A DNA stretch of 64,000 nucleotides from Bacillus pinisoli (GTDB taxonomy: Bacteria > Bacillota > Bacilli > Bacillales > SA4), in the NCBI RefSeq assembly GCF_023036475.1, contig NZ_JAJQKI010000008.1, positions 159,893 through 223,892 of the forward strand, given 5' to 3'. Below, piece after piece: positions 1 to 7,115 of the stretch. The notes beneath the pieces are model-generated. The model worked only from the letters and a program-made list of their open reading frames with translations, had not been told where the DNA came from and ran no database searches. Numbering within the stretch: position 1 is the first letter of the stretch; every line of letters starts with the position of its first letter. The position numbers and the translations under genes are program-made.

Positions 1-1
1 C

Positions 2-931
2 AAAGAAATCTTAGTAGTCTGTGCAAAAGAAGGTTCATCCATAATGGTAGCTGAAATGATTGCAGAGCATGGGTTAAACGTTTCTTACTTAGTAGGTGGT
101 ATGAAAGCGTGGAGTGAGCACTTAGAACCTGTGAAAGTTGGAGACCTTCAAGGTGGAGGCGAGATTTATCAGTTTGTTCGAATCGGTAAAGGTTGTCTAT
201 CTTACATGGTCGTATCAAATGGTGAAGCTGCGATTATTGATGCTACTCGTATGACTGATGTTTACCTGGACTTTGCTAATCATGTAGATGCAAAAATCAC
301 TCATGTTTTTGACACTCATTTACATGCAGACCATATTTCAGGTGGAAGAACGATCGCCGAGAAGACTGGTGCATCATACTGGTTACCACCGAAAGATGCG
401 ACAGAAGTGACGTTCGAATACAACGCTTTAGAAGGTGGAAATGTCGTGACAATCGGAAATACAGCGATTGATATTCATGCTCTATATTCTCCAGGTCACA
501 CAATCGGTTCTACATCATTTGTGGTGGATGAAAAATTCCTTCTTTCAGGAGATATCTTATTCATTGATTCAATTGGTAGACCAGATCTTGCAGGAATGGC
601 GGAAGATTGGGTAGCCGATTTAAGAGAGAGCTTATACTTTCGTTACAGAGAGCTTTCAGAGGATCTAGTTGTGTTACCAGCCCACTTCATGATTATTGAT
701 GAATTAAATGAAGATGGAAGTGTATCAGAAAAGTTAGGAACACTGTTTGCTAAAAATCACGGTCTGAACATTGAAGACGAAAATGAATTCAGAAGAATGG
801 TAACGGAAAACTTACCACCACAACCTAATGCCTACCAAGAAATTCGTGAAACAAACATGGGTAAAATCAACCCTGACGAAGAAAAACAACGTGAAATGGA
901 AATCGGACCAAACCGTTGTGCGGTAAGATAA
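2..931 (+). CDS. Rhodanese-metallo-beta-lactamase fusion, probable persulfide dioxygenase (5' truncated by window edge)
   Basis: The reading frame is open from base 2, so the gene begins before the window. The visible N-terminus is the end of a rhodanese domain with the active-site loop VVCAKEGSS and the closing motif VGGMKAW. A metallo-beta-lactamase domain follows, with the metal ligands THLHADH, SPGHT, LSGD and PAHFM. In persulfide dioxygenases (ETHE1/CstB type) this fold oxidises glutathione, CoA or low-molecular-weight persulfides to sulfite, and a fused rhodanese moves sulfane sulfur. The order here is rhodanese first, the reverse of CstB. It stands upstream of a TusA-like carrier, a TauE-type exporter and two further sulfur-handling genes, which supports a role in sulfide or persulfide detoxification. 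The first ATG in the window (44) lies inside the rhodanese domain and is not the true start. Confidence 0.88.
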   Translation, partial: KEILVVCAKEGSSIMVAEMIAEHGLNVSYLVGGMKAWSEHLEPVKVGDLQGGGEIYQFVRIGKGCLSYMVVSNGEAAIIDATRMTDVYLDFANHVDAKITHVFDTHLHADHISGGRTIAEKTGASYWLPPKDATEVTFEYNALEGGNVVTIGNTAIDIHALYSPGHTIGSTSFVVDEKFLLSGDILFIDSIGRPDLAGMAEDWVADLRESLYFRYRELSEDLVVLPAHFMIIDELNEDGSVSEKLGTLFAKNHGLNIEDENEFRRMVTENLPPQPNAYQEIRETNMGKINPDEEKQREMEIGPNRCAVR

Positions 932-1016
932 GTTAATTTAACGATTGTGAAATTAATTCACCTTTCTGCTTAAGCAAAAACAAAAATAAAGATAGATCAT
1001 AAGTAAAGGCATTTTT

Positions 1017-1203
1017 CATAAAGATTGTTACTTTTGAACACCATTTTTTAATGGGTAGTGGAATGAAGCGGAAGACACTTGACTCCTGCGGGAAATAGAG
1101 GAAAGGTCGAGACCCCGCAGAAAGCAAGTGTCTGGAGCGCAATGGAACGACAAGTTACTTACTTTTAACTGGCTAAAAGCAACAAATTATGCGGAAAGAG
1201 CCT
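1017..1203. repeat. Dispersed TIR element, copy A (interior replaced)
   Basis: The ends match the other copies of a 190-200 bp family. The left end is AGGCATTTTTCATAAAGATT followed by GTTACTTTT; the right end is AAAAGCAACAAATTATGCGG followed by AAAGAGCCT. The interior differs from the other copies and holds a separate palindromic repeat at about 1062-1150. It fills most of the gene-free stretch between the rhodanese-MBL gene and tusA. Confidence 0.7.
1062..1150. repeat. Bacillaceae-type palindromic intergenic repeat
   Basis: A long imperfect inverted repeat: GACACTTG pairs with CAAGTGTC, and inside it CTGCGGG pairs with CCCCGCAG, framed by GGAATGAAGCGG and GGAGCGCAATGGAACGAC. From memory, similar GC-rich palindromes are scattered through Bacillaceae genomes. 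It interrupts or replaces the middle of TIR element copy A. Confidence 0.6.
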
Positions 1204-1234
1204 AAGTAAAAAAATTATATCGGAGGTTTTACAA

Positions 1235-1462
1235 ATGGAAGCAACAAAAGTATTAGATGCAAAAGGATTAGCATGCCCAATGCCAATAGTGAAGACAAAG
1301 AAAGCGATGAATGAACTAGAATCTGGTCAAATTTTAGAAATCCATGCAACAGATAAAGGGGCAAAAAATGACCTTACTGCTTGGGCAAAATCAGGTGGCC
1401 ACGAATTTTTAAAACACGAAGAAGAAAATGATGTTTTAAAGTTTTGGATAAAAAAAGCGTAA
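1235..1462 (+). CDS. tusA: TusA/SirA-family sulfur carrier protein
   Basis: A 75-residue protein with the family signature LDAKGLACPMPIVKTKKAM; the Cys of the CPMP motif carries the persulfide in TusA proteins. Length and the C-terminal strand (DVLKFWIKKA) fit the two-layer TusA fold. The start is set by GGAGG eight bases upstream of the ATG. It lies between the persulfide dioxygenase fusion and a TauE/SafE exporter, so it probably relays sulfane sulfur among the enzymes of this module. In Sec-using bacteria TusA-like proteins can also be tied to selenium traffic, but nothing here proves that. A strong terminator follows at once. Confidence 0.9.
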   Translation: MEATKVLDAKGLACPMPIVKTKKAMNELESGQILEIHATDKGAKNDLTAWAKSGGHEFLKHEEENDVLKFWIKKA

Positions 1463-1467
1463 CAAAT

Positions 1468-1496
1468 AAGGGAGCCGAGTAAGGTTCCCTTTTTTT
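1468..1496 (+). terminator. Rho-independent terminator after tusA
   Basis: Stem AAGGGAGCC / GGTTCCCTT with one mismatch, followed by seven T. It ends the tusA transcript just before TIR element copy B. Confidence 0.8.
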
Positions 1497-1500
1497 AACA

Positions 1501-1695
1501 AGGCTCTTTTCGTATACATTGTTGCTTTCGTAAAAATCCTAAAAGCCGGATTTTTACTTAATAGTTTAATGTCAACTGCTTTTCAATTAGACAGTTGCTC
1601 TTTTCTAAAGGATAAATACGGAATTTGTTCGTTAAAGGTTAGCTTAACTTCAGATAAAGTAGGTTAGAAAGCAACAAAGTTTTAGAAAAGAGCCT
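1501..1695. repeat. Dispersed TIR element, copy B (reference copy)
   Basis: This 195 bp element begins AGGCTCTTTTCGTATACATT and ends with TTTTAGAAAAGAGCCT. The two ends form an inverted repeat of about 29 bp, with GTTGCTTTC facing GAAAGCAAC. The interior holds a hairpin in which GTAAAAATCC pairs with GGATTTTTAC. There is no open frame of note. It fills the gap between tusA and the TauE gene. Confidence 0.8.
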
Positions 1696-1714
1696 TTAAT
1701 AAGGAGGTAACACG

Positions 1715-2491
1715 ATGGACTTTGCATTTATTATCACTATTTTCTTAATTGGTTTTATTGGATCATATATCTCTGGTATGCTTGGAATTGGTGGTTCCAT
1801 TATTAAATATCCAATGCTTTTATATATCCCACCATTATTTGGATTAGCGGCCTTTACGGCACATGAGGTATCAGGTATCAGTGCGATACAAGTGTTCTTT
1901 GCGACCATAGGTGGTGTATGGGCATACCGAAAAGGTGGATACTTAAACAAATCGTTAATTGCCTACATGGGTGCTAGTATCTTAATTGGTAGTTTTGTTG
2001 GAGGCTACGGCTCGAAGCTGATGTCAGAGGGTGGTATTAATATTATCTACGGAGTATTAGCGTTAATTGCTGCCGTCATGATGTTTATTCCTAAAAAGGG
2101 AATTGATGATATCCCTCTAGATCAGGTAAGGTTTAATAAATGGTTAGCGGCAATATTAGCACTTATTGTTGGTGTAGGAGCGGGGATTGTTGGTGCTGCA
2201 GGTGCATTTTTGTTAGTACCAATCATGTTAGTTGTATTAAAAATTCCTACACGAATGACAATTGCTTCATCTTTAGCGATTACCTTTATTTCATCCATCG
2301 GTGCAACAGTTGGTAAAATTACAACAGGACAGATTGATTATTTTCCTGCCTTTATTATGATTGTTGCGAGTCTTATTGCATCTCCTTTAGGTGCAATGGC
2401 TGGGAAAAAAGTAAATACAAAAATACTACAAGTCATTTTGGCAGTCTTAATCGCAGCAACAGCGGTGAAGATTTGGCTAGATATTTTATAA
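1715..2491 (+). CDS. TauE/SafE-family sulfite/organosulfur exporter
   Basis: A 258-residue, roughly eight-helix membrane protein. The repeated glycine-rich motifs of the family are visible: [13 protein letters not shown] near residue 23 and [16 protein letters not shown] near 155, each opening one half of the pseudo-symmetric fold. TauE/SafE proteins export sulfite or sulfoacetate. Next to a persulfide dioxygenase, whose product is sulfite, the likely job is sulfite export across the cytoplasmic membrane. The start follows AAGGAGG at good spacing. The gene lies 41 bp upstream of the Sec-HesB gene, so the two are probably cotranscribed. Confidence 0.88.
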   Translation: MDFAFIITIFLIGFIGSYISGMLGIGGSIIKYPMLLYIPPLFGLAAFTAHEVSGISAIQVFFATIGGVWAYRKGGYLNKSLIAYMGASILIGSFVGGYGSKLMSEGGINIIYGVLALIAAVMMFIPKKGIDDIPLDQVRFNKWLAAILALIVGVGAGIVGAAGAFLLVPIMLVVLKIPTRMTIASSLAITFISSIGATVGKITTGQIDYFPAFIMIVASLIASPLGAMAGKKVNTKILQVILAVLIAATAVKIWLDIL

Positions 2492-2532
2492 ACTGGGGAA
2501 AATATAAGAACACTGTGCAGGAGGGATTAATA

Positions 2533-2820
2533 ATGGTAAAAGTAACGGCAGCAGCGATGAACCAAATTACGAAAGAAGTAAAAGATCTTCTTGATGAAGG
2601 GAAAAAGCCATTCATTCGTCTAGCAATGGGCATTGGCTGAGGGGGTCCACAGCTTCGTCTGGCTCTGGAAGAGTCAGCTTTAGAAAAAGATGAATTAGTA
2701 GAAATTGATGGAATTATCTTTTTGATCAATGAAGCACACAAGGTGTATTTTACAGATGCAAAAATCGATTATACAAAAAGTTTATTAGGTGGAGGAAATT
2801 TTACTGTTCTTCGGGTGTAG
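2533..2820 (+). CDS. HesB/IscA-like selenoprotein (in-frame UGA, Sec36)
   Basis: Read through the TGA at 2638-2640, this is a complete 95-residue HesB-like protein with a good start (AGGAGGG before ATG 2533) and a TAG stop. The motif is GIGUGGPQLRLALEE; the usual family motif has Cys at that position (GIGCGGP). Downstream of the UGA the sequence keeps family-like coding (KDELVEIDGIIFLINEAHK), so the TGA is not a random stop. HesB-like selenoproteins have been described in other Sec-decoding bacteria. The protein lacks the C-terminal CxC of true IscA scaffolds, so a cluster scaffold role is uncertain; a redox or persulfide role suits the neighbours. A stem-loop with a TGGAA loop lies 26 nt after the UGA. 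Automated callers would miss or truncate the gene. Confidence 0.9.
2661..2675 (+). promoter_or_regulatory. SECIS-like hairpin in the HesB selenoprotein gene
   Basis: Inside the coding sequence, GGCTC pairs with GAGTC (one G-T wobble) around the pentaloop TGGAA at 2666-2670, with 25 nt between UGA and loop. The same loop and similar spacing occur after the UGA of the CopZ gene and after the second UGA of the 3291-3431 gene. Bacterial SECIS elements sit in this position. Confidence 0.65.
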
Positions 2821-2850
2821 AAGACGTAAAGTTTCTCTACACCCTTAACT
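2813..2850 (+). terminator. Terminator overlapping the HesB stop codon
   Basis: GGGTGTAGA (containing the TAG stop) pairs perfectly with TCTACACCC 14 nt later, followed by a moderately T-rich tract. It separates the Sec-HesB gene from the rhodanese gene. Confidence 0.65.
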
Positions 2851-2871
2851 TTTATCGGGAAGGTGTCATAT

Positions 2872-3267
2872 ATGAAGGTTAAAAATCTAGCATTTTATGT
2901 ACCTATGATTCTACTTATATATTTTGGTTATCATTTCTTAGAAAAAAAGAGCATTGAAACGATTTCTATTTCTGAATTAGAAAATAAATTACAAATTCAA
3001 GATTCTGAGAATGTAGTGTTTGTTGATGTTCGTGAAAAACATGAATACGAGTCTGGACATATACAAGGGATGGAAAACTACCCATTAAGTACACTTGAAT
3101 CAGAATATAAGAATCTTCCACGAGACTCAGAAATCATACTATTATGTAGAAGTGGAAAACGGAGTCTTCAAGCTGCTCAAATCTTAAAAGATCAGGGGTA
3201 TACAAATATTAAAAGTGTTGACGGCGGTATTCTCCAATGGACAGGAGAGTTAGTGAGCTATAAATAA
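2872..3267 (+). CDS. Membrane-anchored rhodanese-like sulfurtransferase
   Basis: A 131-residue protein with one N-terminal hydrophobic segment (AFYVPMILLIYFGYHFL) followed by a single rhodanese domain. The domain shows VFVDVREKHEYESGHIQGMENYP and the active-site loop LLCRSGKRS with its catalytic Cys, then the closing VDGGILQWTG. The anchor probably places the domain at the outer face of the membrane. The start was set at ATG 2872, eight bases after GGGAAGG; a GTG at 2863 is too close to that site. It moves sulfane sulfur from persulfides in this family and sits inside the sulfur module, 23 bp upstream of the tiny two-UGA gene. Confidence 0.88.
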   Translation: MKVKNLAFYVPMILLIYFGYHFLEKKSIETISISELENKLQIQDSENVVFVDVREKHEYESGHIQGMENYPLSTLESEYKNLPRDSEIILLCRSGKRSLQAAQILKDQGYTNIKSVDGGILQWTGELVSYK

Positions 3268-3290
3268 TTCAAATTCAAGTTGGTGAAAAC

Positions 3291-3431
3291 ATGAAAAAAC
3301 AAAAAGATTGTAAGCAAGGAACGTGAGGAATGAATCAGCAACATTCTAAATCATATGTTCCACCCATATGACCTGGAATGTTTGTGTGGCTCCTGGTAGG
3401 AGTTATTCTACTTATTCAAAGATTATTTTAG
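3291..3431 (+). CDS. Candidate tiny membrane selenoprotein with two in-frame UGAs
   Basis: Reading TGA at 3324-3326 and 3369-3371 as Sec gives 46 residues: a polar N-terminus with DCKQGTUG, a linker, PPIUPGM, and one transmembrane helix (MFVWLLVGVILLIQRLF). I do not recognise the family. After the second UGA, GGCTCC pairs with GGAGTT around the loop TGGTA at 3394-3398, the same arrangement as in the other two UGA genes here. No such hairpin follows the first UGA. An internal ATG at 3330 has the better ribosome site (AAGGA, nine bases) and would give a 33-residue form with only the second Sec. It follows the rhodanese gene directly. TIR element copy C begins right after the stop. Confidence 0.6.
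3388..3404 (+). promoter_or_regulatory. SECIS-like hairpin in the tiny selenoprotein gene
   Basis: GGCTCC / GGAGTT (four Watson-Crick and two G-T pairs) with pentaloop TGGTA at 3394-3398. The loop starts 23 nt after the second UGA. Confidence 0.6.
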
Positions 3432-3433
3432 CT

Positions 3434-3632
3434 AGGCTCTTTTTTAAAATTTTGTTGCTTTTCAAACCAATTTTCAAATCAATTTCCCTTCTAATACTAT
3501 TAAACCGAAGTAATAGTTGTTAAAAAAGAGCAATTGTCTCTATTTAAAGCACTGATCACTGTACTACCGAGTAAAAATCCGGCTTTTGGGATTTTTACGA
3601 AAGCAACAAATCTATACGAAAAGAAAGAGCCT
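3434..3632. repeat. Dispersed TIR element, copy C (inverted relative to B)
   Basis: This 199 bp element starts AGGCTCTTTTTTAAAATTTT and ends CGAAAAGAAAGAGCCT. Its GTAAAAATCC / GGATTTTTAC hairpin lies at the right side, so it is in the opposite orientation to copy B. The gene-free stretch 3432-3738 is largely this element. Confidence 0.8.
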
Positions 3633-3738
3633 TTAGCTAAGAGAGACGATTGTCTCTTTTTTTTATACCCATATATATGGGATAAGGTGTGTTGTGTAGA
3701 TTTCAAAGTAAGTCTTGGTTTAAATCTCGGTCTCTTGC

Positions 3739-3930
3739 ATGATACTAGTATTACCATGGTTTTCATTTGGTTCATTGCCCCGAAAGACCTTTCGGAAATA
3801 CGTCCCCGTCGCTTTGACTTCTTCTGTGCTCGTGCTAGGAATATGTACGCTGGCTGTACCTTTTAAATGGGTCAGTAAGCTGGTTGATAACGATGGATTA
3901 AACACATGGAACCATACAAAAGAGTATTGA
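3739..3930 (+). pseudogene. N-terminal fragment of a small membrane protein related to the 7116-7607 gene
   Basis: The 63-residue frame begins MILVLPWFSFGSLPRKTFRKYVPVA (split: MILVLPWFSFGS, then KTFRKYVPVA). This aligns with the start of the 163-residue protein at 7116-7607 (MILPWFS, REAFKRFLPAS). It stops at about one third of the expected length, and the bases beyond the TGA do not continue the family. There is no good ribosome binding site. I read it as a decayed remnant rather than a working gene. Confidence 0.5.
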
Positions 3931-3968
3931 TGCATACAAATAAAAAGTGAAATTCAAGGAGTAGACAT

Positions 3969-4481
3969 ATGTCAGAGGCGGTAACAAATGCAATAGAATT
4001 AAATAGTTCTCATATAGGAGCTTGGTTCCCATTTATAACAATTCTTATTTATGGTGTAATTCTTCTAAAGATAAACATAAAACTGACGAAGCTGGAGATG
4101 TACTTAACAAGCCTATTTGCCTTATACCTTTCCATTATAACCGACTATGTTCTTGGAATGACTTTTCAATTTTATGAGTATTTTGATCAGGGTGGAGATA
4201 TTTGGACACCAATTACAGTAATTCCCTTATATGTCCTTACAAACTTAGTATTCTTGAACCTTTATCCATTTACATCTTCTCAATGGAAAAAGTGGATATA
4301 TATCCTCGTATGGTCTCTATACGCAACTGTTTGGGAATGGTTTTCTGTTGAATACACCTCTTTTTTTTCTCATGATAATTGGAAACTATGGTATTCTGCG
4401 GTTATCTATCCATTCTTGTATTTACTAATACTTGGAAACCTCAAGTTTATCCGAAGCAATCAGGTGGGGACAAAAAAGTAA
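3969..4481 (+). CDS. CBO0543-like multi-pass membrane protein
   Basis: A 170-residue protein with about five hydrophobic helices, rich in Trp and Tyr. The pattern (a WIYILVWSLYATVWEWF helix pair and a C-terminal IYPFLYLLILG segment) resembles the CBO0543 family common in Bacillaceae, of unknown function; a second, clearer member lies at 26518-27069. The start follows AAGGAG at seven bases. No catalytic residues can be pointed out. It stands alone between a gene remnant and the MarR operon. Confidence 0.7.
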   Translation: MSEAVTNAIELNSSHIGAWFPFITILIYGVILLKINIKLTKLEMYLTSLFALYLSIITDYVLGMTFQFYEYFDQGGDIWTPITVIPLYVLTNLVFLNLYPFTSSQWKKWIYILVWSLYATVWEWFSVEYTSFFSHDNWKLWYSAVIYPFLYLLILGNLKFIRSNQVGTKK

Positions 4482-4557
4482 GGCAGGGGTAATTAATGAT
4501 GGTTTCTGGCGATAAATATAGTACATTAAATAAATCAATTTTTTTTGATTTTATTTA

Positions 4558-4572
4558 TTTGCATTTTGCAAA
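4558..4572. promoter_or_regulatory. Candidate MarR operator / promoter region
   Basis: TTTGCATTTTGCAAA is a perfect 6-3-6 palindrome, and TATAGT lies 15 bases after it as a possible -10. It lies about 160 bp upstream of the MarR gene and is a plausible autoregulatory site. Apart from this, 4482-4733 holds only a weak TTAGAGTG / CACTCTTA pairing around 4618 and 4722. Confidence 0.4.
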
Positions 4573-4733
4573 TAATATGTTATAGTTTGGATATAAAAGG
4601 TAATAAATACTGAACTAATTAGAGTGAATTATCAGTTTTACTACCCTAATATACTTGCATATAACAAGTTAAGTCTTGGTGCGTGATAAAATTAGTCCAT
4701 CAAATTACGTAGCACTCTTAGAAGGAGAGGAGA

Positions 4734-5192
4734 ATGAAGATGAGAGAATCCTTCCAAACCATTATTAGACGTTTCGGCATCCTTAGTAAAACCTGTTGTT
4801 CAGTTGACGGGATCGACGTATCCACTATTCAAAGTCACATCCTTTATGAAATTAACAAAAGAGAAAACCCGACTATCCAGCAACTGGCAGAAATATTGGG
4901 TGTGGATATTACCACGTTCAGTAGGCAAATTCAAAAACTGGTGAATATGGAACTTGTTCAAAAAGTTTCTAACTCTGAGGACAAACGGATTACTCACTTG
5001 CAATTAACGGAAACAGGAGTGAAAGTAGCAAACGGCATAGACCAACAGGTAAATAGGTTCATCCAAGACATCTTCATGCAGATGACGGAATTCGAAAGAG
5101 AGAATGTTGAGCGTTCCATTAAACTTTTAGCCAATGTCATGGAAAATGTGACGTTTCGAGAACAGTCTGATTGTACGGATGAGAAGTGTTAA
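4734..5192 (+). CDS. MarR-family transcriptional regulator
   Basis: A 152-residue winged-helix protein. The HTH runs from about residue 43 (NPTIQQLAEILGVDITTFSRQI) and the wing contains SNSEDKRITHLQLTETG, the usual MarR DxR motif. Unusual features are a CC pair near the N-terminus (SKTCCSVDG) and a C-terminal SDCTDEKC, which could bind a thiophilic metal or metalloid or sense oxidation. It opens a three-gene operon with an ArsN1-like acetyltransferase (17 bp gap) and a flavoprotein with a cysteine-pair tail, so I infer a regulator responsive to arsenicals or thiol stress. The ribosome site is AAGGAG at six bases. Confidence 0.85.
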   Translation: MKMRESFQTIIRRFGILSKTCCSVDGIDVSTIQSHILYEINKRENPTIQQLAEILGVDITTFSRQIQKLVNMELVQKVSNSEDKRITHLQLTETGVKVANGIDQQVNRFIQDIFMQMTEFERENVERSIKLLANVMENVTFREQSDCTDEKC

Positions 5193-5209
5193 TCCAGGAG
5201 GAGCTTAGG

Positions 5210-5701
5210 ATGAAGATACGAGAAGCAACTATAGAGGACCTTTCTTCTATACAAAGCATTTACAACCAAGGAATTGAAGACCGAATTGCAACACTTGAAA
5301 CAGCTCTAAAAGATGATAGCTACATGCTAAATTGGTTTCACCAACACCAGGATCGTTACAAGATTATCGTCGCTGAGCTAGATGAAGAAATAGTAGGCTT
5401 TGCATCCTTGAATCCCTATAATGCGCGGGACGCCTATAAGGGAGTAGCTGACTTATCTGTGTATATATCAAGACAGGCAAGAGGGAAGGGAGTTGGAACC
5501 CTCTTATTAGATGAGATTGAAAAAATAGCAATTAACCATCACTTTCATAAAATTGTCTTGTTTACCTTTCCATTTAATGAACTAGGTCAAGGGCTATATC
5601 GTAAGAAAGGCTTTCGTGAGGTAGGGGTATTTAAAAACCAAGGAATACTAGATGGTCAATACGTTGATGTCATGGCGATGGAGAAGTTATTACGATCATA
5701 A
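5210..5701 (+). CDS. GNAT acetyltransferase, ArsN1 / phosphinothricin acetyltransferase type
   Basis: A 163-residue GNAT protein. Family hallmarks include the N-terminal IREATIEDLSSIQSIYNQGI, the SLNPYNARDAYKGVADLSVYI stretch, the acetyl-CoA loop RQARGKGVGTLLL and the terminal GLYRKKGFREVGVFKNQG. Members N-acetylate phosphinothricin or its arsenic analogue arsinothricin (ArsN1). The start is ATG 5210, placed by AGGAGGAG; an upstream GTG at 5186 overlaps the previous gene and lacks a site. Flanked by a Cys-containing MarR and a cysteine-tailed flavoprotein, so the arsinothricin reading is favoured but not proven. Confidence 0.85.
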   Translation: MKIREATIEDLSSIQSIYNQGIEDRIATLETALKDDSYMLNWFHQHQDRYKIIVAELDEEIVGFASLNPYNARDAYKGVADLSVYISRQARGKGVGTLLLDEIEKIAINHHFHKIVLFTFPFNELGQGLYRKKGFREVGVFKNQGILDGQYVDVMAMEKLLRS

Positions 5702-5713
5702 GGAGGAATGGAG

Positions 5714-7054
5714 ATGAATTCACAATTACCGATAGCCATTATAGGTGGGGGACCAGTCGGACTTGCGGCGGCTGCTCATTTGATAAGGAAAGGTGAAAAG
5801 TTCATCATACTAGAATCGGGGAATCAAGTAGGTGCAAGTGTACTAGAGTGGGGGCATGTTCGAATGTTTTCACCTTGGCAATACAATATCGATCAGGCGG
5901 CAAGGGAATTGTTAGAGAAATCAGGATGGCAATCTCCAAATGGACCGGAGATCCCTACCGGAAATGATCTCGTCACTCAATACTTACTGCCACTCAGTGA
6001 GCTAACAGAAATAAAAGAAAGTCTTCTATTAAATTCAAAGGTTGTCGGCGTCACAAGAAAGAGTATTGATAAATTAAAAAATACAAAGCGAGAGACTGCT
6101 CCATTTCAACTTTATGTTGAAGTCGAACATGAAACGAGAGTCGTTGAAGCGAAAGTTGTTATTGATGCTTCAGGCACTTGGACACAGCCCAACCCGGCCT
6201 TGTCAAATGGCTTGTGGACAAAAGCAGAACAAGAGCTTCAGGACAAAATCTATTATGGGATACCTAATATACCGGATATGAAAGAGCGTTATGCAAATAA
6301 GAAAGTCATGATTATTGGTAGTGGTCATTCCGCCATTAATGCGTTGCTTGATATCGCGAGTTTGAAGGACAACTACCCGAATACGACCATTTATTGGGTT
6401 TTACGTAAGACGCATGTCGCTTCTGTATATGGTGGTCAAGAAAATGATCAATTACCAGCTCGTGGTGAGTTAGGTATTCGAATTGAAAAATTAGTCGAGT
6501 CAGGAACAGTAGAGGTCATTACTCCGTATTACGTTCAACAGTTAAAACCGGTTGGTGAACAAATCCAGATAATCGGACATTTAGGCCAAGAAGAAAAAGT
6601 AATATCAAACATTGATGAACTGATCGTCAGTACTGGATTTAGACCAGACACATCCTTCTTAGGGGAAGTTCGCATTCAATTAGATGAGGCCGTCGAAAGT
6701 GTAAAAGAACTTGCACCACTAATTGATCCCAATCTTCATAGCTGCGGAACGGTACGACCACATGGAGAGGCAGAGTTAAGACAGCCCGAGAAGGATTTTT
6801 ATATCGTTGGGATGAAAAGCTATGGAAGAGCTCCGACATTTTTACTAGCAACTGGTTATGAGCAAGTCCGTTCTGTGGTTGCTTATCTAACAGGAGACTT
6901 AGAAGGTGCGAAAGAAGTTCATCTAAACCTTCCTGAAACAGGAGTATGTAGTACCGGAATTACCCCCAATTCCACAACAAATTCATGCTGTGGAACAGGG
7001 GTAGCGGAGATGAAGGTAGAGATCAAACATACAAAAACGTGCTGTGGTAGCTAG
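5714..7054 (+). CDS. FAD/NAD(P)-binding flavoprotein oxidoreductase with a cysteine-pair tail
   Basis: A 446-residue protein with two dinucleotide-binding motifs: IAIIGGGPVGLAAA at the N-terminus and VMIIGSGHSAINAL near residue 200, as in flavin monooxygenase / thioredoxin-reductase-like proteins. The C-terminal extension is unusual: NSCCGTG and a terminal TCCGS, two vicinal Cys pairs that could carry electrons or bind a thiophilic metalloid. It sits 12 bp after the ArsN1-like gene and resembles the flavin oxidoreductases found in some arsenic islands. The start was moved to ATG 5714, because AGGAGG is only one base from ATG 5708 but seven from 5714. The substrate is unknown. Confidence 0.8.
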   Translation: MNSQLPIAIIGGGPVGLAAAAHLIRKGEKFIILESGNQVGASVLEWGHVRMFSPWQYNIDQAARELLEKSGWQSPNGPEIPTGNDLVTQYLLPLSELTEIKESLLLNSKVVGVTRKSIDKLKNTKRETAPFQLYVEVEHETRVVEAKVVIDASGTWTQPNPALSNGLWTKAEQELQDKIYYGIPNIPDMKERYANKKVMIIGSGHSAINALLDIASLKDNYPNTTIYWVLRKTHVASVYGGQENDQLPARGELGIRIEKLVESGTVEVITPYYVQQLKPVGEQIQIIGHLGQEEKVISNIDELIVSTGFRPDTSFLGEVRIQLDEAVESVKELAPLIDPNLHSCGTVRPHGEAELRQPEKDFYIVGMKSYGRAPTFLLATGYEQVRSVVAYLTGDLEGAKEVHLNLPETGVCSTGITPNSTTNSCCGTGVAEMKVEIKHTKTCCGS

Positions 7055-7077
7055 CGCTGAATAGAGTCCACACATGA

Positions 7078-7113
7078 AAAAATGCTTGGTTTATTAACAA
7101 CCAAGCGTTTTTT
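7078..7113. terminator. Bidirectional terminator between convergent genes
   Basis: The hairpin AAAATGCTTGGTT / AACCAAGCGTTTTTTC has an A-run on one side and a T-run on the other. It serves the flavoprotein operon and the minus-strand gene that ends at 7116. Confidence 0.8.
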
Positions 7114-7115
7114 CA

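Noticed and set aside
2638..2640. Reading the TGAs at 2638, 3369 and 26265 as ordinary stops in pseudogenes
   Set aside because: Each falls at a functional or motif position, downstream coding is preserved, and all three are followed by a similar hairpin. Three unrelated genes with the same defect at such positions is improbable.
3534..3866. Frame of 110 aa over TIR copy C
   Set aside because: It runs through repeat sequence with no ribosome site and no recognisable protein features.
3924..3971. Selenocysteine readthrough of the TGA that ends the 3739-3930 frame
   Set aside because: The downstream codons do not continue the family and stop soon after. No TGGWA-type hairpin was seen at the expected distance.
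4482..4733. Structured leader or riboswitch upstream of the MarR gene
   Set aside because: Only a weak, imperfect long-range pairing was seen. No known riboswitch core could be matched.
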